Made by a program: the position numbers and the translations under genes. The notes beneath the pieces are model-generated. The model was not told the DNA's origin. It did not search any database and saw only the letters and a program-made list of their open reading frames with translations. Shown piece by piece: positions 13,116 through 23,589 of a stretch of 64,000 nt of DNA (the stretch's first letter is position 1; every line of letters begins with the position of its first letter). The stretch covers positions 1,710,591 to 1,774,590 of the forward strand of contig NW_025064881.1 in assembly GCF_019112545.1 (NCBI RefSeq). Reading direction: 5' to 3'. The DNA comes from Guyanagaster necrorhizus (lineage: Eukaryota; Basidiomycota; Agaricomycetes; Agaricales; Physalacriaceae).

Positions 13116-14816
13116 ATGCTGGACCCATTCTTCGATAAGCTGCCTTTGGACAGGACCATGGGAACCGAGACACGCCTGACCTTCCTTGTGGGAGCTGCGC
13201 TACTTTTTATCGTCCTCTATCGTTCTATTCCCCTGTCGTTTCTGATATCAAAGGCCACAAGACCACGGTTGCCAACGTTAATGGTGCCGGTAAAAGGTCG
13301 AGAAATGACTATAGACCCATCTCGCCTGCACAAGCCAAACTTTGGATACGATGTGACCGTTTCAAAACTGTTAATCCACCCGGTCAAGGTGAATATCCTC
13401 GTTCCACATTGTTCCCTCTTTATGGAGGCATAGCGTGCTCACGGCCGCGACCAGAGCTGCCGAGGACTGTCCGTTACAAACGCTCGGTATACCCCTGAGG
13501 GTCTAGAGGTCAGCGTCTCCTTCGGCCGTGCTGCGCTGTTTGGATAGAAAAAAAAAAGACGAATTGCTTTTCAAAGAACGATCGGCAATGGTCCATCGTG
13601 GACGCGGTAACTAAATGCGTCATAACAGCGCGTGAAGTGTCAAAAGTAGGTTTAGTGCCCTTGCGGCGGATATCGAGATCTTACAAATCTCCAGATGGTG
13701 CTAATTACACCAGAGATTGAAACGGACAGTAATTCGCCATACGGTGGAGTATTGCGTGTTTCCTTTCCGGAGGACTCGAGGTGCGACTCGTTTGATGTCC
13801 CGTTACATCCATCCGAAGAGTTGTTAAAGACTTGGCAAATGTATGAATCGAACCTTCTCTTGTCATATAATAATCATATAGTGTAACGTTTCAAATCTTC
13901 ACAGGTTTGATGTTGCGATGTGGAGCTCTAGCATCGATAGCTACGTCTGCGAGGCCGTTCCATTGCCCTATGTGCCCTCGAAATCGCCCTCAGCCATCCT
14001 TTCAGCATACTTCGACAAGCCTGTTTATCTGGTGTTCAAGGGAAGGAGACCACGGAACTGCGCCCCGACTGCGGCATTCCCAGAACTCAAAGCCACAGCA
14101 GTGTATCAGGATGGGTATCCTCTTCTTGTGCTGTCTGAAGAAAGCATGAATGTATTGGAAGATGAGCTACGCGGTCAGGTGGGTAAACAAGGGATTGATG
14201 AACGCTGGAGAACAGATAGATTGATGATAGAGAGGTCGGTGTCTTTAATACAATTCGCTGAACCCTCACCTCTGCAACATGTGGGCACTGGCTTGTATTG
14301 AATGCGCTCAGATTGCTGCGTGGTGTTTCGTTGATGGTGGTGGCTCGTTCCGTCAGCTGATAAAGTATGCTTTTCAGGTTTAGACCCAATATCGTTTTCA
14401 AAGGTGCGGGTCCGTTTGCGGAGGACATGTGGGAAGAGATTGCTATCGGGTCCGGGCCAGTTTCAGAGGCTCCCGGGATTCTCGTTGTATCGAAATGTGC
14501 TCGATGCCTGGTAGGTGCCGCCGCGCCTGGAAATATCGCTACGTCACCTGGGTTGGGTGCCTTGTTTTTTCAGATCGCTGATTATTCAACTTAGTTGCCC
14601 AATGTTTCTCCAGACACGGGTGTCAGGGATAAAGCTGTTCCGTATAAGGTTCTCATGAAGGTCAGAACCGGTATTGATCCTGCGAACAAGATGAAGCCTT
14701 GTGTTGGATGCAACTGCGTTCCTTTGGGAGAGGGTATGATAAGGTTGGGAGATAAAGTGGTTATCAGACGAATGGTGGGGAGCGATGGGAACGATACTGA
14801 TACTAATAGCTCCTAG
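13116..14816 (+). CDS. MOSC-domain protein, mARC-like molybdenum cofactor enzyme
   Basis: MOSC N-terminal beta-barrel plus MOSC domain, the layout of mitochondrial amidoxime-reducing components, which bind molybdenum cofactor and reduce N-hydroxylated compounds. Starts MLDPFFDKLP with a hydrophobic anchor (FLVGAALLFIVLYRSIPLSF). Across several introns: SKLLIHPVK, then SCRGLSVTNARYTPEGLE, NDRQWSIVD, VLITPEIETDSN, WSSSIDSYVCEAVPLPY, ELKATAVYQDGYPLLVLSEESM, RFRPNIVFKGAGPFAED, CARCLLPNVSPDTGVRDKAVPY and MKPCVGCNCVPLGEG. The CARC and CVGCNC cysteines include the expected Moco ligand region. It ends at 14816. Alternative internal start: MGTETRL. Intact as far as can be read. Confidence 0.88.
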
Positions 14817-15327
14817 ATAAGTCTAATCATACTTTACAGTCGTGCCTCAAGGCGTAATCGATTTGCACAAGATGTATAGGGTCTCAAGATTATACGGTTG
14901 CGAGATTTCACTCAGCACCGCGTTCTGGAGGGCTGCGGGAGATGTATCTGGGATAAAATGAAATGCCAACAGCCCGATTCGGAAATGGGGGACCGGAATT
15001 ATCAGGAAGAGAGGTATCCGACGACGTCGAACCGCTCTTTCTTTCGGGCTTACCGACAATTGAGCCGCACCTGACATTGAGGTGCGAGCGATGAGAACCT
15101 GACTGGACCATGTGCCACGCGGAAGGGGATCGGGACGAGGTGCATCGGGATCAGCGCATCACGTGCTGATACTCCTATTTTGGAATGCTGTGCCTGACTT
15201 GTCCAAAGTCGTAATTCCAAGTGCCTCTGGATCATTTCTAACATCAACGTCCAGACGACGACCGTTCTACGACGAGCAGCCTCGCGCTCGCGCCTCCCCC
15301 GTCGGGTACATACCATTGCCACTTATT
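14817..15327. other. Intergenic, upstream region of the ubiquitin protease gene
   Basis: GC-rich stretch in front of the + strand ubiquitin protease. Frames on both strands here are arginine-rich and look like chance translations. The frame of the protease extends upstream to 15112 without a stop, so a longer N-terminus cannot be excluded. Confidence 0.4.
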
Positions 15328-18300
15328 ATGGCAAGAGCAAGAGCAAAATGGATATTTGGTACTCAGCAAACCCCATCTCAAAGAGACAGCTCGAAGCCTA
15401 TACCTATCCCGACAACATGCTCTGCCGATGGCAAGAAATTTGGCCTAGAGAATGTGCGTGGCAGGCCCTTTGCTTTCTAATTCGCTCTCATTTTAGCTCT
15501 CTCATGACTGCAGTTTGGCAATACTTGGTGAGTAGTCCCTAATATTCTGCAGGACACCACTTACGACATCATTGCAGCTATGCCAACTCGGTAGTACAGG
15601 CCCTGTACTTTTGCGCTCCCTTCAGGGATCTTCTCCTGCAGTCAGAGGAACATTCCGTTGCCCAAGGATCTCAGGACGCCCTCCCCGGACCCGCGGCTCT
15701 TCTACCCCTACGTCGAAGGCCCTCCGTGTCTGGCTGCACAGATGCCGCAATCGCGACCGGAATTCACTCGCACGAGCCTGCTGCCATTCCTTCTTCTCCC
15801 CCTACCCTTTTCTCCGCACTCCGTTCGCTTTATTTTTACATCTCCACCAACCCCTCCGACAGCGGCACGGTCGCTCCACGCGCTTTCATCGACAAGGTCA
15901 AGCAAGGAAACGATATATTTCGTTCTACTATGCATCAGGATGCACACGAATTTCTTAATTATCTCCTTAATAAGATCGTAGAGGAAATAGAAGAGGAGAA
16001 GAAATCGCCGAACGACGCTATGGGTGAGGACTGTGAGTCGTTTCGCTGTCATTCTCCCGTGTCATCCATGCATATGGTCATTTTTACTTCGTCAGTGTCC
16101 AACTCGGTCGCCACCTTATCATCAAAATCACCACCTACAATTATAACCGCCACTACGAGCTCTAATTCTGGTACATCACCGCAAGACGCAACTTTAGTTC
16201 ATAAGCTTTTCGAAGGCGTTCTCACCAGCGAAACCCGTTGCCTCACTTGCGAAACGGTCTGTTTCTTCCGTCTGCGTGATTCTCCCGCCCTGTTTACCCG
16301 GTATACTAGGTTTCGGCTCGCGATGAGTCCTTTCTGGATCTCTCGATTGACATTGAACAGAACTCTAGTGTCACTGCGTGCTTGCGCCAATTTAGCGCCA
16401 GTGAAATGCTCTGTCAGAAGAACAAGTTTTTCTGCGACTCTTGTTGTGACTTGCAGGAGGCGGAGAAACGGTAATGTGTATCAGGCACACTCGGCCGGCA
16501 TTACTCATGCGTTACTGTAGTATGAAGATTAAGAAACTACCCAATGTCTTGGCTTTACACTTGAAGCGGTTCAAGTATCAAGAGGACCTGCAAAAGTACA
16601 TCAAGCTCGCCTATCGGGTAGCTTTTCCTATCGAACTTCGACTGTTCAATACTGTTGACGACACGGAGGACGCGGACCGACTGTACAATCTGTTCGGAAT
16701 CGTTGTACACATTGGAACGTGAGTACCGCCGCTTTATTATAGTCCTCGTGTTGATGAGCTCTTTTCGCAGCGGCCCACATCATGGTCACTACATCTCCAT
16801 CATCAAGACGAGCGGGTCATGGCTCGTTTTTGATGACGATAATGTCTATCCATTACCCGAAGGCGATATCTCCAAGTACTTTGGTGATTCTCCCGCTGGC
16901 TCTGCCTACGTACTCTATTATCAAGCTGCCGACATCGATCTGCCGGCTCTTGGACTACGTAACCCCTCGTCGGCGCCGCTTGAGATGTCCGAACAGGCGC
17001 TCTCCCCAACTGGCTCCATTGAGGCGTCACCTGCCCTACCAATAAGCCCCCCTCTACCCCCCGGGCTTGCAGAAGAAGGTGACTCTTCAGACATAAGTGA
17101 TCCGCCTCTTCCAGTTACGCCGTCGCAATCCTCATCGCCCTCACTCCATCCAACCGATAAGAAGTCGTCTCGGCAAACGCTCGACGTCAGGGTTTCGGCA
17201 TTGGACGAAACATCATCCCCACCCAACCTGTCCAATGCGTCTTCCCCTGCGATTATCTCCACAACCTCCAGTAACACCCGGAGTAAGGGGGTCTTTACCA
17301 GACGCAGACCCTCAACGTCAGCGGGGGCCTTGCACGGACCGGAATTCCGCAATTCTTCCGAGCGGTTCGCTACGCCTGCGTCGTTATTTTCTACAGCAAG
17401 CTCAGATGAGCCGAATCACAAGGCGCCAACGCCACCACCTTTACCAACAACCAGTCCAGAGCCTGGTGCGAACATTCATGAAAATGATCATCATGACCAT
17501 CCGCATCCCGAACGTAAACCAAGTACTTGGTTTAAACGGAAGTCATTCAGATTGACAGATAAGTCGCGGCCATCCAGCCAAACTGGACTGCCCCAAATTC
17601 CTCAATCGCCGACGGTTCCCTCAAACCCAAAGGAAGAAGGTTCTTCTCATTGGTTTCAGACGTCAGCTCCTCCGCCGCCTCGAGAGAGGAGGCGGCGTCC
17701 GTCGGAACCTGGGATGTTTGATGCGTCCGCATTCCATACTCCTAGTTCAGCCTCACGTCCGAAGACATCGGGTGGTGGTCTCGGTGTCAACGCTAACCAT
17801 CACCATAGGCATACCCACGATTACGAGAGTTCCCCGCCTGTATCTCCGACGTCGTCTCTAGGTTCAACCTCACATCTTCTACCGACTTTCCCTGCGACTC
17901 CATCACCCCATATCTCATCCTCCCCTTCGCCTTCGACCCCTACGCGGAAGTCTCTAGAAAAACTTTCTTCGCCGACAAAGTCCCCTGAGCACAAGAAGTC
18001 GTTGTCAAGTTTAATACATCATAAGGACAAAGCACGAGATCACTCATCGCTACGCGCTACGCCTCCTCCGCGACCTTCTACCGCTATAGGCAACGGTCAT
18101 GCGACTTCACCGCGGCCGCTACCCCCTGTTCCTCCTCTGCCATCTTCGTTTACTGCTCCAGATTCCCCTGTACGCGGCATGTACGCAAGCAATGGACATG
18201 CCTCAGTCGATCATGTTGTAATGGCAAATGACAAAGGCAAGATGAAGTCGGAACATCCTGATACCGACAAGTATCCTAATGGATGGGGTACGCTCCCCGG

Positions 18301-18511
18301 TGCGAACCACAGCTCTGCCAGCACATCCAGTATCAGTAACGCTAGCTCGCATTGGAAGCGGACAAGTAAGAAGCTGAGTTTTGCTATGCCTCTCCTTCAT
18401 TTCGGCAGGAAGAAGGACAAGGACAAGGACAAGGACAAGGACAAGGACAAGGACAGGGATAAGGCTGCTTCGAGCTCGTTCCCTCGTTTTTCGATGCCCT
18501 CAAGGCACTGA
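15328..18511 (+). CDS. Ubiquitin carboxyl-terminal hydrolase, USP12/46 (CreB-like) family
   Basis: Deubiquitinase of the USP12/USP46/CreB class; CreB acts in carbon catabolite repression in Aspergillus. Starts [14 protein letters not shown]. The catalytic Cys box reads [17 protein letters not shown], encoded across a 14-nt exon (15514-15527) and its neighbour, so the Cys codon is split by an intron. [12 protein letters not shown] near 15940, TRCLTCETV and a zinc-binding CDSC region follow, then [11 protein letters not shown] and, after an intron, [12 protein letters not shown] with the catalytic histidine near 16777 and SAYVLYYQ. The remaining 500 or so residues (16930-18511) are a disordered Ser/Pro-rich tail ending in a Lys-Asp repeat. 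The tail is much longer than the catalytic unit needs and may hold docking motifs. Confidence 0.9.
18415..18456 (+). repeat. GGACAA hexanucleotide repeat coding for (Lys-Asp)n
   Basis: Six perfect GGACAA units followed by GGACAG inside the ubiquitin protease tail. It encodes an alternating Lys-Asp run, so length changes stay in frame. Such tracts are prone to slippage. Confidence 0.9.
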
Positions 18512-19045
18512 CCGTGTGTACAATACAAAGGCATGATGGACGGTTCTTTATTTTTCTTTGTAGCATTTCATCCGTGGGCAGGTTGGTGCCGGTATATGAC
18601 CATCTATTCATTTGATGTCGACCATGTATTGCTTGCTTTGTTTCATTACTCCCTGCGAGGATGACTGATACACTAATCCAGTATTCCTACTACATACCAC
18701 AAATGCAGTTGTATAATATCAATACCATTATTCCTTCAGCTCTTTAGGGCTAATTCAAGACTATTTTTGCGATTGTTACTGATTGAAAGCTTTATCTTGT
18801 CTTCCAATTATTCGCGACGCTGGAACGGTTCGGTGTTGCAGAGGCTCTTCCTAATCCCTCGATAAATCTGAAAAGTGTTCGATTCGTCGGAATCCTTCTG
18901 TGAAAACACCATTTCTGATTCAAACGCGTCAATAATCTTCTCTCAACTCTCCATGCACTGGCTCGAACTATTCCCACGCCGTCATCTGGACCGGTCCGAG
19001 AATTGCACGCGGATGAAATAATATCGTTCAACGCTTTGCACTATC
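18512..19045. other. Intergenic upstream of MutY
   Basis: Contains the 3' flank of the ubiquitin protease and the promoter of the MutY gene. A minus-strand frame at 18792-19031 shows no recognisable protein features. Confidence 0.45.
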
Positions 19046-20948
19046 ATGGGAAAACGTAGACGCGTCGAATCTGACGATGACTACACCGAATTTTCGCAAG
19101 ACGAGATCGATGGTAATTACGGCTCGCGCGTGAAAAACCGCAAGGCAACGGTATCCAAAAAAATGCAGCCGGTCGCAGTGTCACCATCTATTGCTGATTA
19201 TTCAGACGAGCACTCCAGATCTCAGCATGTCATCAGCAACGCGGACGAGGTCTGTGATGCCCTCTTGCGATGGTATTCTGGTGTTCATATGACACGTGGT
19301 ATGCCATGGCGAAAGGAGTACAATCCGAATTTGGGGCGAGAGGAACGCGCGCAGAGGGCCTACGAAGTGCATTTTTTTAAACGTGTTTTCGTCATATTTT
19401 AACACTTAACATGTAGGTCTTGGTGTCAGAATTCATGCTGCAGCAAACCCAAGTTGTCACCGTAATCCCATACTACGAGGCTTGGGTGTCCAGGTGAGTC
19501 TCGTCTTACAGTGGCTCAAACTGTGACTCATTTCTACAGGTTCCCGACTATACACGTCCTTGTATGCCTCCCTTTCTTTCGAATTTCGATTTATTTATGC
19601 GATTTATGCAGGCTGCTGCTACCGTTGACGAAGTCAATGCTGTGTGGAAGGGTCTCGGATATTATAGACGTGCTAGTCGCCTCCTCGCGGGGTCTCAGAA
19701 GACTGTCGCGAAGTTTAGTGGGCTATTACCAGACAACGCGCGCGACCTGGAAGCAAACATTCCAGGTGTTGGACGATATACAGCAGGCGCTGTCTGTTCT
19801 ATCGCCTATGGAGAGCGCGTTCCTGTTGTGAGTCCGAGGATATCAATGCGTACCGACTGGCCTTGAACTGAAAAGCCGCTTACAGTTGGATGGCAATGTG
19901 CACCGCCTGCTTTGTAGGCTTCTTGCCCTCCATGCTCCTCATAAAGCAGTGACCACCCTTAATATTCTATGGGCAGCGGCGACTACCCTGGTTCAGTGTG
20001 AAAACCATGGTAATGTCTTCAGTGTTTAGCTATGAAATATTTGTTAAGACTGCGTAGGCAATGGCCAAGAATCTGATGATTCTATGGTACGCAATCGTTA
20101 CCCAGGAGACATCAATCAAGCTTTAATCGAATTGGGAAGCACGGTTTGCAAAGTTAATGCTCCCAGCTGTGGGCAGTGCCCGCTAAAATCGCATTGTACA
20201 GCATACCAGAGTGAGGTTAAAGCATATTGACACTATATTTCGTATACTCGATTCTGACACCTTGCACAGTTAGTTCCACTCCAGCAGGATATGGAGGATA
20301 TCTGTACTTTGTGTGAGCCCCGCTCCAAGCGTGGCGTCACTGCTTATCCTATGAAGGCCGAGCGAAAAAAGCCTCGAGTGGAACTTGACCTTGTGAACGT
20401 CATTGAATGGCGTTCCAAGTCCGATCCTGAGAATAGGCAGTTCCTTCTCGTTCGTCGGCCGAATGAAGGTTCGCATTCTTTGAATAGAGCCGTAGTCTCA
20501 TACCTAACCAATCACCATAATAGGGTTACTTGCTGGATTGTATGAGTTTCCCACAGAAGCCAACATTTCTAGAACATTGTCAGATACTCACCTTGCAGAA
20601 ATACCTCGGACTCAGCTCTCTGCCTTGTTACAGTCGCCCATCCGGGTTCCTGAGTCCCCTGACGAGGGGCAATCTGATGGATCATGCTCAATTGTCAAGA
20701 CACAGCCAGCAGGCGATGTCTTCCATGTCTTCTCCCATATCAGAAAAACATACAGGGTGCAATGGGTTATCATCGAAGGGGGAAATGAACCGCCGGAGAC
20801 TGCAGTGCCACAGAAGCCATGTCACGGTCGTCTAAAGGCGACAATGTGGAAGTCTTTGAAAGAAATATCGACCTCAAAGTAAGTATGGTCTTATCACACA
20901 TCTGAAGTCTCTCTCACTCCCAGTCAGCATCGGAAAGTGCTCAAGTAA
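19046..20948 (+). CDS. MUTYH: Adenine DNA glycosylase (MutY/MUTYH)
   Basis: Base-excision repair enzyme that removes adenine paired with 8-oxoguanine. A basic, disordered N-terminus (MGKRRRVESDDDYTEF, nuclear localisation-like) precedes MPWRKEYNP, FMLQQTQVVTVIPYYEAW and the helix-hairpin-helix IPGVGRYTAGAVCSIAYG. VLDGNVHRLLCR holds the catalytic aspartate. The iron-sulfur cluster loop is complete: CKVNAPSCGQCPLKSHC (C-x6-C-x2-C-x5-C) near 20146-20196. The C-terminal half is the NUDIX-like 8-oxoG recognition domain (QFLLVRRPNEGLLAGLYEFP, then VFHVFSHIRKTYRVQW). After the final intron (20880-20925) the frame reads NQHRKVLK and stops at 20948. About nine introns; apparently functional. Confidence 0.93.
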
Positions 20949-21023
20949 GATATGGGACCAGGTACAGACGTTGTGGGAGACTGCATCGTGACCCATCATA
21001 TCAATTTTGGTTGTATCTAACTA

Positions 21024-23054
21024 TTAGTATATACATTGGGCTGATCTGCTGCTAAGACTATCTACCGACATGCCTGTGGCCACTTGATCTAGAAATTCAA
21101 CTGTTCCATTGGCCGGAAGGGCTCTCCCCATGTCCAAAACCACAATTTTACCATCCCCTGAACTGATGCATGCACGCCCTGTGCCCTCATCCCAAGTAAT
21201 TGCATCCATGCCGGCGGTTCTGATCCGCTGCAGAATCTCGTTCGGTAAGGTAATGGTCTGGTAAACGGGAATTGGCCTCCAGGTTTCCATTGCATATCTG
21301 CGCAACAATGGCTCCCTCACTTCCCGAAAGCCCGAAATGTAGGCTGAGTGGGGCCTTTTCTTGTTCAGATAACGTCGCAGCTCCACTATACCCTGTGTTT
21401 GAGTAGCGTCATCATAAACAGTCTTGTAAACTAGAGCCCGATGTATGCCAGGCAGGACATCGTACTGCTCCTTGTCATTACGAGACTGCTGAGTGAATGA
21501 GTTTCCTTCTACGGTGTAGTAGACGTCGTCAGCTCGGTCGCTCATCGGCATCATCGTATAATGTACCAAGCCCGGTGGATTGCTGGTCTGCACAAAGATG
21601 GAGATGGGGGGAGGATCATAGTTCAAACTTTGTAAATAGTTCGTATGGCCGGCGATGTAATCCATGGACTGGTAGTTATCCGATATCTGGAAAGAAGGAA
21701 TGAAACCGCGAATGTCCAGGAGCCGTGTCTCGTCGGGCTCTTGATTGTGTTTACCGAATTTGGGCATGCGATAAATCTGGGCGTAATGTTCGTTCTCGAG
21801 AGAGGTTTGTATCAACAAAAACTGGTTCTGTCTAGGTATGACGCGGAGCGCTCGAATGCGAAGGTGCTAGATTTAGATATAGATTAGTACTGAAGGCATC
21901 AGACAATGTGAGAAAACACTGACTCGCGAACTGTTAGGAGTCTTACAAACTGCTATGTGCGGCCGCGGTTCGCCTTCCGCTAACAGATTGGTAAAAGCGA
22001 CTGTGTGCGGTCCGTGGACAAATGCAACGAGAGGTACCTCGTTGATCGCAAAGAACCCTACGTCAAAAATAGGTTCATCGCACGCGTACCAGTCGGTCCA
22101 TGTTAATGTCAGTGGTAGTTGGTTCGTAGTATCTTTCAACTGCTCCAGTTTGATATACGACCATCGCCAAATATACTGGACAGATAAGTTTCCAGGTGTT
22201 CGAAAGTAATCGATTTCAGACAAATCGATGCTGATATCCAATATTATTAACCAAGGTCTTCCTCAAGCCATTACCAAGGCCCCTACCTGTTATTTGTATG
22301 CCCCAGACTGTAGGCTCGGTAAACATATCCAATGAATATGCATGGTTCTCCTTTCCAGGGCATGAATCTAGTTTGGAACTGGAATGCTCGATGGTGCAGG
22401 TTGGTGGAAGAGACGAGGCGGAAGACCATCTGGTCCGGGCGATCCCCGCAAAGTTCAAACACTGCAATAACATGTGTCACACCCTTCGCTGCGATGACAA
22501 GATATTTTCCTCCTGGGAGCAGCTTCATATCATAGACCAGTCCATCGAGGAAAATCGTGTTTGCATGGAATACTCTCGTAAATTCGGATCTCCAGTTATC
22601 ATCGGCTGACGATATCTGAGCGAGCAAGCGCTCCGGCTCAAAGTCCCGAGGACCGAAACTGAACTGTTTGTCGTGAAAGTATGGAATGGGCCTTTGGAGG
22701 CAGTTCAAAAAGCGCTTCCAGATGGTGGATTCGTGTGTAAGGACAAAGAAAGCTTTGTCAAGCTACAACACAGTGAGTACACGGGTCGTGATGTGAATGA
22801 TGGAATAAAAGCACCCTGCGTAAACGTATGATGTCTGCCACGGACAAGTATACAAAAATGTGGTCCACCAGAAGGTCGAAAGGGAGTCGACCTATAAAAC
22901 ATTGAGGGTTCCTTCGGAAACCGATGTTCAAACATTGCGATGAAGTCGACCAAACTCCGGGCACTTTTTCGGCCTTGGAAGGCTTTGAAGTGCTTGGGGT
23001 CGGAGCGAACTCGAGTGGGCGTAGCCTCAGAGATGGTCGTCTTCGGGGTCGCAT
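21024..23054 (-). CDS. F-box protein, uncharacterised substrate receptor
   Basis: Putative adaptor for an SCF ubiquitin ligase. The start at 23054 gives a basic N-terminus (MRPRRRPSLRLRPLEF), then an F-box: RLPFDLLVDHIFVYLSVADIIRLRR, an intron (about 22758-22818), and LDKAFFVLTHESTIWKRFL. The downstream 550 or so residues have no named domain but contain repeated strand-like blocks (VYDMKLLPGGKYLVIAAKGVTHVI, then GRACISSGDGKIVVLDMG), suggesting a degenerate beta-propeller, as is common in the large F-box families of mushrooms. It ends at 21024, 75 bases from the end of the convergent MutY gene. Four or more exons. The start is the first in-frame ATG before the F-box. Confidence 0.75.
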
Positions 23055-23589
23055 AAGAGAAAAAGTGGAAGGAAATAGATGTTCAATAAGAGGGGAATAC
23101 TGTAGGAATGTGTCGCCATCCTACTTGAGGGCCCGACGCCTAGCAACCTTGTCCAGTTCAACAAGGAATATTCGAGCTCAACGTTTACCTTTTTTGGGTT
23201 TTCCTTTGCTTGTTCGAAACCCCGATCAACATTCGATCGCACCTGGTACTTTTGGATTTGTACTCAGGCTGTTCCTTGTACTTGGTTGCGATTTGCACTC
23301 TTCTTACGGGCGTGGCGGAAGCTCCCAAGCAACCACGTAATTCCAGATATCAAGACACTCAGAGAAAAAATTCGGATGTTGAGGCCTTGAGCATGCCAAG
23401 GCACCACTGGAAAGCGAAACGGACTACAATCCGATATATAAGCCTATGCCACAGGTCCATTACCTGATCAAATCAAAGTCCTTTGAAAAAGAAAGAAGGT
23501 AATCGAATCTCATTATGCGGTAGACTGTCCGTGCAGTTCCACTCTTAACTTGATTCTGGGAAAGACCAGTGGGAACAAATGGTTGTGAT

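Noticed and set aside
13104..14816. A secondary-metabolite or other gene cluster around the MOSC, DUF4246 and epimerase genes
   Set aside because: The neighbours are unrelated housekeeping functions in mixed orientation; no backbone synthase or shared pathway is visible.
14847..15322. Several overlapping minus-strand frames upstream of the ubiquitin protease
   Set aside because: They are arginine-rich translations of GC-rich promoter DNA and lack any family feature.
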